A stretch of DNA of 64,000 nucleotides from Aldersonia sp036524855 (GCA_036524855.1 DATDBL010000399.1:1-64000), one strand, 5' to 3'. Positions 35,101 through 44,683 are shown, numbered from the stretch's first letter. The notes: generated from the sequence alone by a model not told the origin. Numbers and translations: made by a program.

Positions 35101-36033
35101 GTGCGAATCCCGTTCGATCCCCGGCGAAGCAGGCGCCGGACCAATCCGGACGGCACGATGTCGCTGGTCGAGCACCTGCACGAACTGCGGACCCGGCTGC
35201 TGCTGTCGCTGCTCGCCATCCTCGTCACCACGGCGTTCGGGTTCTACTGGTACTCGCATTCGATCCTCGGCCTGGAGAGCCTCGGCGACCTGCTACGTGG
35301 CCCGTACTGCTCTTTGCCCGAATCCGCCCGCGCGGAACTGAGCCCCGACGGCGCGTGTCGGCTGCTGGCGACGGGCCCGTTCGAGCAGTTCATGCTCCGG
35401 TTCAAGGTCGCGCTGACGGCCGGTGTCGTGTTGGCCTGCCCGGTGTGGCTATATCAGCTGTGGGCGTTCGTGACGCCGGGAATGTACCGGCACGAGCGTC
35501 GGTACGCGATCGGCTTCGTCAGCGTCGGTGCGGTGCTGTTCGTCGCCGGCGCGGTGCTGGCCTACGTCGTCGTCGCGAAGGCGTTGCATTTCCTGCTGAC
35601 CATCGGCGACAACGTGCAGGTGACCGCGCTCTCGGGTGCGGAGTACTTCAGCTTCGTGATCGACCTGCTGATCATCTTCGGGGTGAGCTTCGAACTTCCG
35701 CTTCTGATCGTGGCCCTGAACTTCGTCGGGGTGCTCACCTACGAACGGCTCAAGCGGTGGCGGCGCGGGCTGATCTTCGCGCTGTTCTGTTTCGCCGCGG
35801 TCGCCACCCCGGGCCAGGACCCGTTCTCCATGCTCGCGCTCGCGCTCGCGCTGACCGTGCTGTTCGAGGCCGCGGTGCAGATCGCGCGCATCCACGACAA
35901 GCGCAAGGCCCGGCGGGAGGCGGCGGCGGAACTCTCCGACGAGGAGGCCGCGCCGATCGCCACCACGTCCCCGGTCGAGCAGGCGGAGCGGATCGACGCA
36001 CCAAGACGTACCGACTACTCGGACACGCTCTGA
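35101..36033 (+). CDS. tatC: Sec-independent translocase subunit TatC
   Basis: A 310-residue membrane protein with six predicted spans. Family marks are MSLVEHLHELRTRLLLSLLAI, FKVALTAGVVLACPVWLYQLW and the conserved FGVSFELPL. TatC recognises the twin-arginine signal. The first 18 residues are a basic cytoplasmic extension, and the C-terminal 50 are charged. The start GTG at 35101 is 15 bases after tatA. helY begins one base beyond the stop. Confidence 0.95.
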   Translation: MRIPFDPRRSRRRTNPDGTMSLVEHLHELRTRLLLSLLAILVTTAFGFYWYSHSILGLESLGDLLRGPYCSLPESARAELSPDGACRLLATGPFEQFMLRFKVALTAGVVLACPVWLYQLWAFVTPGMYRHERRYAIGFVSVGAVLFVAGAVLAYVVVAKALHFLLTIGDNVQVTALSGAEYFSFVIDLLIIFGVSFELPLLIVALNFVGVLTYERLKRWRRGLIFALFCFAAVATPGQDPFSMLALALALTVLFEAAVQIARIHDKRKARREAAAELSDEEAAPIATTSPVEQAERIDAPRRTDYSDTL

Positions 36034-36034
36034 C

Positions 36035-38761
36035 GTGACCGCGCCCGTCACCCCGGAACTGCCGCGGTTCGCCGCGCAGTTGAGCTTCCCGCTCGACGGC
36101 TTCCAAACCGACGCCTGCGTCGCCCTCGAGCACGGCCACAGCGTGCTCGTCTGCGCGCCGACCGGCGCGGGCAAGACAGTGGTCGGCGAGTTCGCGGTAC
36201 ACCTCGCGCTCACCTCGGGTGGCAAGTGCTTCTACACGACGCCCATCAAGGCGCTGAGCAACCAGAAGTTCGCCGACCTCAGCGAACGCCACGGCCGCCA
36301 CGCGGTCGGCCTGCTCACCGGCGACCAGTCGATCAACCCGCACGCCCCAGTGATCGTGATGACCACCGAGGTGCTGCGCAACATGCTCTACGCGTCGTCG
36401 CCGACATTGACGGGGCTGTCGTACGTCGTCATGGACGAGGTCCACTTCCTCGCCGACCGGTTCCGCGGTGCGGTGTGGGAGGAGGTGATCCTGCACCTGC
36501 CGGAGGCGGTGCGGCTCGTGAGCCTGTCCGCGACGGTCAGCAACGCCGAGGAGTTCGGCGCCTGGATGGAGACCGTCCGCGGCAACACGACGGTCATCGT
36601 CGACGAGGTGCGCCCGGTGCCGCTGTGGCAGCACATCCTGGTCGGCTCACGAATGTTCGACCTGTTCGACACCGCGGCGCAGCGGGATCGCCCGGACGCA
36701 GGCGTGGTGGTGGACAAGGAGTTGGTGCGCTACCTGAAGCAGCGCGAGGCTGCCGACCGGACCGGATCGTGGGAGCCGCGGGGACGCGGCCGCGGCCGGG
36801 GACCCCGCTCGTCGTACCGCCCGCCGCCGCGGCCGGAAGTGCTCGCGCGGCTCGACGCCGAGGGTCTGCTGCCGGCGATCACGTTCATCTTCAGCCGGGC
36901 CGGGTGCGACGCGGCGCTCGACCAGTGCCTGCGATCGCGGCTGAACCTGACGGGTCCCGACGAATACGACGAGGTCGATGCGATCATCGCCAAGCACACC
37001 GGGGAACTGCCACGCGGCGACCTGGAGGTGCTCGGGTACTGGGAGTGGCGCGAGACGCTCCACCGCGGGCTGGCCGCCCATCACGCGGGAATGCTGCCGG
37101 CGTTTCGGCACACCGTCGAGGAGCTGTTCGTCAAGGGGCTGGTTCGGGCGGTGTTCGCGACCGAGACATTGGCGCTCGGCATAAACATGCCGGCCCGCAC
37201 GGTCGTGCTGGAACGGCTGGTGAAGTACAACGGCGAAACCCACGCCGCGCTCACGCCGGGGGAGTACACGCAGCTGACGGGGCGAGCGGGTCGGCGCGGG
37301 ATCGACGTCGAGGGCCACGCGGTGGTGATCTGGCACCCGGACCTCGACGCCACCGAGGTGGCGGGGCTGGCGTCGACGCGGACGTATCCGCTGCGCTCGT
37401 CGTTCAAGCCCGGGTACAACATGTCGATCAACCTGATCGACCAGCTCGGTGCGACGCAGTCGCGGGCGTTGCTCGAGCGATCGTTCGCGCAGTTCCAGGC
37501 CGACCGCTCGGTGGTCGGGCTGGTGCGCGGGATCGAACGCAACGAGGCCCAGCTCGCCGAGTTGCGGGAGAAGCTGGGCGGTGCGGACAGCGAATACCTG
37601 GAGTACATCTCGCTGCGCGAGCGGATCGGCACCCGGGAGCGGGCGCTGGAACGCCAGGGCCGGGAGGACCGGCGCGGCGCTGCGGTCGCCGCGTTGGGGG
37701 CGTTGCGGCGCGGGGACGTCGTCGCGATCCCGTCCGGGCGTCGGTCGGGCTTGGCGGTGGTGCTCGAACCGGACGCAGACACGGGCGATCCGCGCCCGCT
37801 GGTGCTCACCGAGGACAAGTGGGCCGGGCGGATCTCGATCGCCGACTTCCCGACGCCGGCCGAACCGCTGGGCCGCATGCGGCTGCCCAAGCACGTCGAC
37901 CACCGCACCGCCCGCAGTCGCCGTGACCTCGCCTCGGCGCTGCGCAGCACCGGCATCACTGCTCCCAGGGGGCGACCGCGGCGGGGGCACCGGAACGGGT
38001 CGGGGGAGGACCGCGAACTTGCGTCGCTGCGCCGTGCGTTGCGCTCGCACGCGTGCCACAGCTGGCCCGACCGCGAGCAACTCGCCCGCGTCGGGGAGCG
38101 CTACAACCGGGTGCTGCGCGAGACGGACACGATGCGGCAGAAGGTCGCGGCGACGACGAATTCGTTGGCGCGCGCGTTCGACCGGATCGTGTCGCTGCTG
38201 ACAGAGCGCGGCTACATCGCTCGTCATGACGACGAGGTGCAGGTCACCGACGCAGGCCGCACGCTGGCCAGGATCTACACAGAGAGCGACCTGCTGGTCG
38301 CCGAGTGCCTACGCGACGGGGCGTGGCGGGGGCTCGGGCCGGCGGAACTCGCGGCGGTGGTGTCGGCGGTGGTGTACGAATCTCGCAGCGAGGCGGGCCT
38401 CCTCACCGTGTCAGGGCCGACGGAACCGATCCGGCGGGCGATCGGCGCGACGGTGCGACTGTGGCGGGAACTGCGCACCGACGAGGCCCGGCACAAGCTG
38501 CCGCCGACGCGCGAACCCGACCTCGGGTTCGTCACCGCGGTGTGGAAGTGGGCCCGCGGGGAAGCGCTGGTCGAGGCGCTGATCGCGGGGGGAGACAAGG
38601 GCGACGCGTTGTCGGCGGGTGACTTCGTACGCTGGTGCCGTCAGGTGATCGATCTGCTCGACCAGTTGCACGACGGCGCCGAGGACCCGGTGCTCGCCGA
38701 GACCGCGGCCAAGGCGGTGCGCGCGATCCGGCGCGGCGTGGTCGCGGTAGACGCGGCCTGA
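36035..38761 (+). CDS. helY: Superfamily II DEVH-box helicase HelY
   Basis: A 908-residue Ski2/Mtr4-like RNA helicase. Motif I is CAPTGAGKT, motif II is MDEVHFLAD, motif III SLSATVSN, and motif VI QLTGRAGRRGID. An Arg/Gly-rich insertion (ESWEPRGRGRGRGPRS region, residues about 245-265) lies between the two RecA-like domains, and a helical C-terminal region follows. It probably works in RNA turnover or processing. The start is a GTG at 36035, two bases after the tatC stop. Confidence 0.94.
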   Translation: MTAPVTPELPRFAAQLSFPLDGFQTDACVALEHGHSVLVCAPTGAGKTVVGEFAVHLALTSGGKCFYTTPIKALSNQKFADLSERHGRHAVGLLTGDQSINPHAPVIVMTTEVLRNMLYASSPTLTGLSYVVMDEVHFLADRFRGAVWEEVILHLPEAVRLVSLSATVSNAEEFGAWMETVRGNTTVIVDEVRPVPLWQHILVGSRMFDLFDTAAQRDRPDAGVVVDKELVRYLKQREAADRTGSWEPRGRGRGRGPRSSYRPPPRPEVLARLDAEGLLPAITFIFSRAGCDAALDQCLRSRLNLTGPDEYDEVDAIIAKHTGELPRGDLEVLGYWEWRETLHRGLAAHHAGMLPAFRHTVEELFVKGLVRAVFATETLALGINMPARTVVLERLVKYNGETHAALTPGEYTQLTGRAGRRGIDVEGHAVVIWHPDLDATEVAGLASTRTYPLRSSFKPGYNMSINLIDQLGATQSRALLERSFAQFQADRSVVGLVRGIERNEAQLAELREKLGGADSEYLEYISLRERIGTRERALERQGREDRRGAAVAALGALRRGDVVAIPSGRRSGLAVVLEPDADTGDPRPLVLTEDKWAGRISIADFPTPAEPLGRMRLPKHVDHRTARSRRDLASALRSTGITAPRGRPRRGHRNGSGEDRELASLRRALRSHACHSWPDREQLARVGERYNRVLRETDTMRQKVAATTNSLARAFDRIVSLLTERGYIARHDDEVQVTDAGRTLARIYTESDLLVAECLRDGAWRGLGPAELAAVVSAVVYESRSEAGLLTVSGPTEPIRRAIGATVRLWRELRTDEARHKLPPTREPDLGFVTAVWKWARGEALVEALIAGGDKGDALSAGDFVRWCRQVIDLLDQLHDGAEDPVLAETAAKAVRAIRRGVVAVDAA

Positions 38762-38808
38762 TAGCGCTACGGTTATTCACAACAGCAGTGCAAACAGGGA
38801 GGAACGAG

Positions 38809-39525
38809 ATGACCGAGCCGCGAGAGCCGGCCGGCGACGACCAGTGGGGGAATCCGCAGCAGCAGGGCCAGCAGCCGCCGCAGCAGGGCTGGGGCCAGCC
38901 GGCGCAGGGGCAGCCGGGGCAGCAGGGCTGGGGCCAGCAGCCCAACCAGCAGAGCGGGCCCAGCCAGCAGAACTGGCGCCAGGATCAGCCGACGCAGCAG
39001 GCATCCAACCCCCAGTGGGGTCAGCAGTCGCCGCCGCAGCAGCAGTGGGGTGGTCAGCAGCCACCGCAGCAACAGTGGGGCGGGGGCCAGACGCCGCAAC
39101 AACCGGGACAACAGAACTGGGGACAGCAGCCGGGCCAGCAGTGGGGCGGCCAGCAGGCGTACGGATCGGGGCAGGACTACCAGCAGTTCCCATCGTCGAC
39201 GGCCGGGTCGGGCAAGAGTTCGAAGACGCCGCTGCTGATCATCGGCGGGTTGGTGATAGTCGTCGTCATCGCCGTCGCGGCCCTGCTGTTGTCGATGAAC
39301 GCCAAGGACACCCTCGACCAGAACGCCGCGCAGCAGGGGGTCAGCCAGGTGCTCACCGAGTCGTACGGACTCACCAACGTCAGCGACGTGAGTTGCCCGT
39401 CCGGCCAGAAGGTCGAAAAGGACGCGACGTTCACCTGCGAGTTGCTCGTCGACGGCGACCAGCGTGAGGTGACCGTGAAGTTCACCGACGACGAGGGCAC
39501 GTACGAGGTGGGGCGGCCGTCGTAG
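38809..39525 (+). CDS. Gln/Gly/Trp-rich membrane protein with extracytoplasmic DUF4333 domain
   Basis: 238 residues. The first 140 are cytoplasmic low complexity with recurrent QQxWGQQP units (about eight imperfect copies). One membrane helix follows (LLIIGGLVIVVVIAVAALLLS), then an exported DUF4333 domain with two cysteines (VSCPSGQ and FTCELL) likely to form a disulfide. It corresponds in position and design to M. tuberculosis Rv2091c. Function is unknown; the Gln-rich tail could mediate self-association. The ATG at 38809 follows AGGGAGG. Confidence 0.88.
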   Translation: MTEPREPAGDDQWGNPQQQGQQPPQQGWGQPAQGQPGQQGWGQQPNQQSGPSQQNWRQDQPTQQASNPQWGQQSPPQQQWGGQQPPQQQWGGGQTPQQPGQQNWGQQPGQQWGGQQAYGSGQDYQQFPSSTAGSGKSSKTPLLIIGGLVIVVVIAVAALLLSMNAKDTLDQNAAQQGVSQVLTESYGLTNVSDVSCPSGQKVEKDATFTCELLVDGDQREVTVKFTDDEGTYEVGRPS

Positions 39526-39526
39526 C

Positions 39527-40474
39527 TCAGCGGTTGGCCATCGCGTCGACGAGCCTGGTCACGGGGCTCTCGGTGGCGTATTCGACGGCAAGGCGCAGCA
39601 ACTCGTCGGGGTCGTCGGGGGTGCGCGGCAGCGCGTCGTCGCGGGACGCGATGATCTGCGCGTCGCGCGCGACCCGCACGACCGGGACGGCCGCGTCGAG
39701 GTAGTCGCTCGCCCCCGCCAGCTTTGCCCGGACGCCGTGCGCGAGATCGGCGTCGGGGTCCGCGGCCGCTGCCCGCAGCGCGGCGATGCTGCCGAACCGC
39801 AGCATCAGCGACGACGCGGACTTCTCGCCGATGCCCTTCACGCCGGGCAGACCGTCGGAGGCATCGCCCCGTAGCGTCGCGAGGTCGGCGTAGGCGTCGC
39901 CGGCATTGGCGACCGGGACCCCGTACTTCGCGGCGACCTCGGCGGGCCCGTACAGTTCCGCCTTCGCCAGGCCGCGCCCGACGTAGAACACCCGAATCGG
40001 CGGGGCCGGCTCGTCCCGCACCAACTGCAGCAGGTCCCGGTCGCCGCTGACGACGATCACGTCGTCGGTGGTCTCCCGGGTGGCGAGTGTGCCCAGCACG
40101 TCGTCGGCCTCGTAGCCCTCCGCGCCGGCGGTGGCGATGCCGACGGCGGCGAGCAGCGCGAGGATCATGTCGACCTGCGGAACCAGTGGATCGGGGACCA
40201 CCTCGGCGCCGGGGGCGGCGGCGGGCGAGGTGTCGAGCCGGTGCGCCTTGTAGGAGGGCACGAGGTCGACCCGGAACTGCGGCCGCCAGTCCAGGTCGAG
40301 GCAGACCACGAGCCGGGTCGGTCGGTGCTTGTTGACCAGTGCCGCGACCATGTCCGTGAACCCGCGCACGGCGTTCACGGAGCGGCCGTCGGGCGCGGTG
40401 ATCGAGGCGGGGATCGCGTGGAACGCGCGAAACCACAGACTGGCGCCGTCGAGGAGGAGCAAGGGTCCGCTCAT
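39527..40474 (-). CDS. 5'-3' exonuclease (PolA N-terminal domain family)
   Basis: A 315-residue stand-alone flap/5'-nuclease. It has the acidic metal-binding residues in LLLDGASLWFRAFHA, EADDVLGTLA and VVSGDRDLLQLV, and a helix-3-turn-helix DNA-binding motif (GVKGIGEKSA). It probably removes RNA primers or flaps. It corresponds to Rv2090 by position. The ATG at 40474 is preceded by TACGCT eight bases upstream, another possible leaderless start. It converges with the DUF4333 gene one base apart and is divergent from pepE. Confidence 0.92.
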   Translation of the reverse strand: MSGPLLLLDGASLWFRAFHAIPASITAPDGRSVNAVRGFTDMVAALVNKHRPTRLVVCLDLDWRPQFRVDLVPSYKAHRLDTSPAAAPGAEVVPDPLVPQVDMILALLAAVGIATAGAEGYEADDVLGTLATRETTDDVIVVSGDRDLLQLVRDEPAPPIRVFYVGRGLAKAELYGPAEVAAKYGVPVANAGDAYADLATLRGDASDGLPGVKGIGEKSASSLMLRFGSIAALRAAAADPDADLAHGVRAKLAGASDYLDAAVPVVRVARDAQIIASRDDALPRTPDDPDELLRLAVEYATESPVTRLVDAMANR

Positions 40475-40501
40475 GCTGCCCCAGCGTAGAGGCGCACGGA
40501 T

Positions 40502-40507
40502 TAGCCT
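40502..40507 (+). promoter_or_regulatory. Candidate -10 element (TAGCCT) for leaderless pepE
   Basis: TAGCCT ends seven bases before the pepE ATG at 40515 with no Shine-Dalgarno between. It lies in a divergent gap of only 40 bases shared with the exonuclease gene. Confidence 0.45.
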
Positions 40508-40514
40508 TGGCGCC

Positions 40515-41660
40515 ATGGCTGTGATTCCCGAGAACTCAACCGACCAGCGATTCGCAAGCAGTGTCTACGGGAACCGGCTCGAACGGGTGAGCGCGCTCGC
40601 GCGCGAGGCGGGACTCGACGGCGTGTTGGTGACTCCCGGACCGGATTTGCGCTACCTGGTGGGGTCGCGCGCGGAGTCGTTCGAGCGGTTGACGTGTCTG
40701 GTGGTGCCGAGCAGTGGGGCGACGCCGTCCGTCGTGGTGCCGAAGCTCGAACTCGCGGGTCTCGGTGGCTCGGCGACGGCCGATCTGGGTCTGCGCCTGC
40801 TGGATTGGGTCGACGGCCAGGATCCGTACGCGATCGTGGTGGACGCGCTCGGCGGCGGGCGGCGCGTGGCGGTCGCCGACGCGATGCCGGCCCTGCACCT
40901 GGTCCCGCTGGCCGACGCGCTGGACGCGCTGCCCATCCTCGCCACAGGGGTGCTGCGCCAGCTACGAATGATCAAGGACGACAGCGAGATCGAGGCGTTG
41001 CGCCGGGCCGGGCAGGCGATCGACCGGGTGCACGCCCGGATGGCGGAGTTCCTGCGGGCCGGGCGCACCGAGGCGGAGGTCGCGGCCGACATCACCGCCG
41101 CCATCGTCGAGGAGGGCCACACGGAGGCCGCGTTCGTCATCGTCGGCAGCGGACCGCACGGCGCCGACCCGCATCACGAGGTGTCGGATCGGAGGATCGA
41201 GTCCGGCGAGGTGGTGGTGATCGACATCGGCGGCCCGGTGGAGCCGGGGTACAACTCGGACTCGACCCGGACCTACGTGCTGGGCGAGCCGTCGGCGGAG
41301 GTCGCGAAGCGCTACGACGCGCTGCAGCGTGCGCAGCAGGCGGCGGTCGCGGCGGTTCGTCCGGGCGTGACGGCGGAATCGGTGGACGCCGCGGCGCGTG
41401 ATCTGCTCGCGGCGGACGAATTGGCGGACGTGTTCGTGCACCGCACCGGGCACGGCATCGGGCTGTCGGTGCACGAGGAGCCCTACATCGTGTCCGGCAA
41501 CGACATCATCCTCGTGCCGGGGATGGCGTTCAGCGTCGAACCCGGCATCTACTTCCGCGGGGACTGGGGCGCCCGGATCGAGGACATCGTCGTGGTGACC
41601 GAGGACGGCTGCGAGCCGCTGAACACACGGCCACACGAGCTGGGCGTGCTCCCCGGATGA
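40515..41660 (+). CDS. pepE: M24-family Xaa-Pro dipeptidase/aminopeptidase
   Basis: A 381-residue pita-bread metallopeptidase. The five metal ligands can be placed: Asp in VVIDIGG, Asp in NSDSTRTYV, His in HRTGHGIG, Glu in FSVEPGIY and Glu in ARIEDIV. The N-terminal creatinase-like domain begins ASSVYGNRLERVSAL. It corresponds to Rv2089c. It overlaps the next gene by ATGA. Confidence 0.93.
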   Translation: MAVIPENSTDQRFASSVYGNRLERVSALAREAGLDGVLVTPGPDLRYLVGSRAESFERLTCLVVPSSGATPSVVVPKLELAGLGGSATADLGLRLLDWVDGQDPYAIVVDALGGGRRVAVADAMPALHLVPLADALDALPILATGVLRQLRMIKDDSEIEALRRAGQAIDRVHARMAEFLRAGRTEAEVAADITAAIVEEGHTEAAFVIVGSGPHGADPHHEVSDRRIESGEVVVIDIGGPVEPGYNSDSTRTYVLGEPSAEVAKRYDALQRAQQAAVAAVRPGVTAESVDAAARDLLAADELADVFVHRTGHGIGLSVHEEPYIVSGNDIILVPGMAFSVEPGIYFRGDWGARIEDIVVVTEDGCEPLNTRPHELGVLPG

Positions 41661-42415
41661 CCGTCACCCTCGACGATCTCGTCGCGACGGTGCGGCGCGA
41701 GGGAGAGCGGATCGCCGCGATGCCGGTCGACGCGCTCGCCGCGCGTGTGCCTGCCGTGCCGGACTGGACGCTGGAGGACGTGGTCCGCCACACCGGCGCC
41801 GTTCACCGGAGGGTCCTGGCAACCTTGGACGCCGCCGCCGCCGACCCCACGGCCGAACGCCCTGGACCGCAGCCGCTCCTGCCGCCGGGTCCGCAGTGTC
41901 TGGTCGCATACCGCGAGGTGCTCGACGCGATGCTCGCCCGGTTCGCGGCGGCCGACCCGGATCGGCCCGCGCCGTCGTTCGTCGGATTGGCGACCGTAGG
42001 GTGGTGGATCCGCCGCCAGGCCCACGAGGTCACCGTGCATCGTTTCGACGCCGCCGACGCCGTGCATGCCGCGGGCGGTCCCGAGCCGGCGCCCGCCGAT
42101 GCCGCCTGCGCCGCCGACGGCATCGACGAACTCACCGACGTGATGTTTCCATCCCGCCTCCCTCCTCTTCCGGAATCGCTGCACGGCAGCACGATTCATC
42201 TGCACGGCACCGACACCGCCGACGCCGAGTGGCTGCTCGAATTCGGCGCGGACGGCGTCGTCGCGAGCCGCGCGCACGCCAAGGCCGACGTCGCGCTGCG
42301 CGGTCCGGCGCAGTCGCTACTGCTCGTGCTGTGGCGGCGGCGCCCACTCGACGTGCTCGAGGTCTTCGGCGACGCGAGCATCGCGGAGCGCTTCCTCGAC
42401 ATCACGCGGTTCTGA
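41657..42415 (+). CDS. Maleylpyruvate isomerase/DinB-like family protein
   Basis: A 252-residue protein of the actinobacterial TIGR03083 family. It has a metal-binding N-terminal four-helix domain (VPAVPDWTLEDVVRHTGAVHR, with the distal His in RRQAHEVTVHRFDA) and a C-terminal SCP2-like MDMPI_C domain (ADVALRGPAQSLLLVLWRRRP). Some members are mycothiol-dependent enzymes, but the substrate here is unknown. It is translationally coupled to pepE. The 166 bases downstream hold nothing I recognise. Confidence 0.85.
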   Translation: MTVTLDDLVATVRREGERIAAMPVDALAARVPAVPDWTLEDVVRHTGAVHRRVLATLDAAAADPTAERPGPQPLLPPGPQCLVAYREVLDAMLARFAAADPDRPAPSFVGLATVGWWIRRQAHEVTVHRFDAADAVHAAGGPEPAPADAACAADGIDELTDVMFPSRLPPLPESLHGSTIHLHGTDTADAEWLLEFGADGVVASRAHAKADVALRGPAQSLLLVLWRRRPLDVLEVFGDASIAERFLDITRF

Positions 42416-42582
42416 GATCACGGCGGTTCGCCTTCCGTTCCGGAGGTTTGGGCGTAGTGCAGCGGTACGTGTGGCCGGTGGTGGTGGTGAGGGTGGTGGT
42501 GTGCCGGTCCCGTCGGCGGGCTACCAATCGCGTCGCGCGGCTGGGTTCGCCCCGCCGAGGCGACGGTGATCGCGCGGTCAGA

Positions 42583-42810
42583 TCAGAGTTTGATGGTGAT
42601 GACCCCGCGGCCGACGGTGATCTCCTTGGCTCCCAGGTTGTGGCTGGTGATCGCCTGCTCGATCAGGGTGGTGTTGCGGTTGGCGAACACCACCACCACG
42701 AGGGTGTGCGCGTCCACGATCTGCAGTGCCGCATTTGTGGACAGGCGGGCGGGCAGGCCATCGGGTGCCAGGTTGGAGATCGTGCGTTCGAGCTCGGCGA
42801 TGGCGCTCAT
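42583..42810 (-). CDS. 75-residue protein coupled to pckG
   Basis: The ATG at 42810 overlaps the pckG stop (ATGA). The product is a small soluble alpha/beta protein (MSAIAELERTISNLAPDG, then LQIVDAHTLVVVVFANRNTT, ending VGRGVITIKL). I do not recognise the family. Coupling to pckG suggests co-expression. The reading frame is open far upstream only because pckG is frameshifted into it, so this start should be preferred over any fused protein. Moderate confidence that it is real, based on hydrophobic patterning and the exact overlap. Confidence 0.55.
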   Translation of the reverse strand: MSAIAELERTISNLAPDGLPARLSTNAALQIVDAHTLVVVVFANRNTTLIEQAITSHNLGAKEITVGRGVITIKL

Positions 42811-44683
42811 CGGTGTGCTCCGTGGCGGTGCTGGGCGGGCAGGGCAGGACCGGGTGGTGCGGTGGCGAGGCGGTGTTTGAGGTCGGCGAGTTCCTGGCGC
42901 AGCGCGTCGGGGAGTGTGTTGGCGCCGATGGTGGCGTACCACTCGTCGATCGAGTGGGTTTCGGCGGCCCATTCGGCGGGGTCGACGTTGAGCGCGGCCA
43001 GGATCGTGGTGTCGTCGTATGCGGCGCGGTCGAGCCCGTGGAGGTCGAGGCTGCCGAGGGGGGATGTCGCCGATCGGTGTGCGCACGGCGTCGGCGGTGC
43101 CGTCGATGCGTTCGAGTGCCCACTCGAGCACGCGGGCGTTCTCACCGAATCCGGGCCACAGGAACTCGCCGCTCTCACCGCGGCGGAACCAGTTGACGTA
43201 GAAGATCTTCGGCAGCTTCGCCGGATGGGCGGTGGTGGCGATGTCGAGCCAGTGCTGGAAGTAGTCGCCGACGTGGTAGCCGAGGAATGGCAGCATCGCC
43301 ATCGGGTCGCGACGGACCACGCCCACCGCGCCGGTGGCCGCGGCGGTGGTTTCCGAGGACAACGTGGAGGCGAGGAACACGCCGTGTTGCCAGCTCAGTG
43401 ATTGGGTGACCAGGGGGATGGTGCTGGCGCGGCGTCCGCCGAAGAAGATCGCCGAGATGGGCACGCCGTGCGGGTCGTTCCATTCGGGGGCGACGGTGGG
43501 GCATTGCGCGATGGGGGTGCAGTAGCGGGAATTGGGGTGGGCGGCGGTCTCGTTCGAGTTCGGGGTCCAGTCGCGGCGTTTCCAGTCGGTGAGGTGGTGG
43601 GGCTTGTCGGTGGTCATGCCTTCCCACCAGATGTCGCCGTCGTCGGTGAGGGCGACATTGGTGAAGATGGAGTTGCCGCGGTCGATGGTTGCCATCGCGT
43701 GCGGGTTGGTGTGTGCGCCGGTGCCGGGGGCGACACCGAAGAATCCGGCCTCGGGGTTGACCGCGTAGAGGCGGCCGTCGTCGCCGAACCGCATCCAGGC
43801 GATGTCGTCGCCGATGGTTTCGGCGGTCCACCCGGGCAGGGCGGGTTGCAGCATCGCCAGGTTCGTCTTGCCGCACGAGGAGGGAAACGCCGCGGCGATG
43901 TAGTGCACCCGCTGGTCGGGGGCGGTGAGTTTGAGGATCAGCATGTGCTCGGCGAGCCAGCCCTCGTCCTTGGCCATCTTGGAGGCGATCCGCAGTGAGT
44001 AGCATTTCTTGCCGAGCAGCGCATTGCCGCCGTAGCCGGAGCCGTAGCTCCAGATGGTGCGTTCCTCGGGGAAGTGCGAGATGTACTTGGTGTCGTCGCA
44101 CGGCAAGGGGACGTCGGCTTGGCCCGGCTGCAGGGGTGCACCGACCGAGTGCAGGCACTTGACGAATTCGGCGCCCGGCGTCGAGTCGGTCCCATACCGG
44201 CGTTCCGAAGCGGGTCATGATCTGCATGGACACCGCGACGTATTCGGAGTCGGTGATCTGGATCCCGAACTTGGGTTCGGCGGCGTGCAGGGGTCCCATG
44301 CAGAACGCGATCACGTACATGGTGCGTCCGGTCATGGCGCTGTGATAGTGCTCGGTCATCGCGGTTTTCATCTCGACCGGGTCCATCCAGTTGTTGGTGG
44401 GCCCGGCGTCGGCCTGCCGCCGGGAGCAGATGAAGGTGCGGTCCTCGACCCGGGCGACGTCGCCGGGGTCGGACGCGCACCAGAAGGAGTTGGGTTTCTT
44501 CGCCAGCCGCACGAAGGTGCCCTTGTTCACCAGATGGGTGGTCAGCGTGCGCCATTCGTCGTCGGAGCCGTCACACCACACGACCCGGTCCGGGATGGTG
44601 AGCTCGGCGACGGTGCCGACCCAGTCGAGGATCGTGTCGGCGGTGGTCGGGGCGGTGTCGAGACCGGGGAGGGTGGTGGTCAC
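42807..44683 (-). pseudogene. pckG: GTP-dependent phosphoenolpyruvate carboxykinase with two one-base insertions
   Basis: Three frames joined by two +1 shifts encode about 624 residues (total length is 3n+2), matching PckG, which makes PEP from oxaloacetate in gluconeogenesis. The first shift lies after VWDRLDAG at the C-run 44174-44176; the frame change continues as AEFVKCLHSVG, then CDDTKYISHFPEERTIWSYG. The second lies after RTPIGDIP at the G-run 43058-43063, continuing LGSLDLHGLDRAAYDD. The kinase-1a P-loop (AAFPSSCGKTNLAML) and metal site are intact. The GTG at 44683 follows AAGGAGAG. Both indels are in G/C homopolymers and the rest is well conserved, so a sequencing error is a serious alternative to a pseudogene. 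Confidence 0.88.

Noticed and set aside
38830..39180. Possible CRISPR or DNA repeat array
   Set aside because: The repetition is codon-level Gln/Trp/Gly low complexity within one gene; units vary and there are no spacers.
42583..44106. A 507-residue PEP carboxykinase variant extending into the downstream small gene
   Set aside because: The fused frame is created by a one-base insertion; the proper C-terminus of PckG continues in another frame and ends with an ATGA overlap at 42807-42810.
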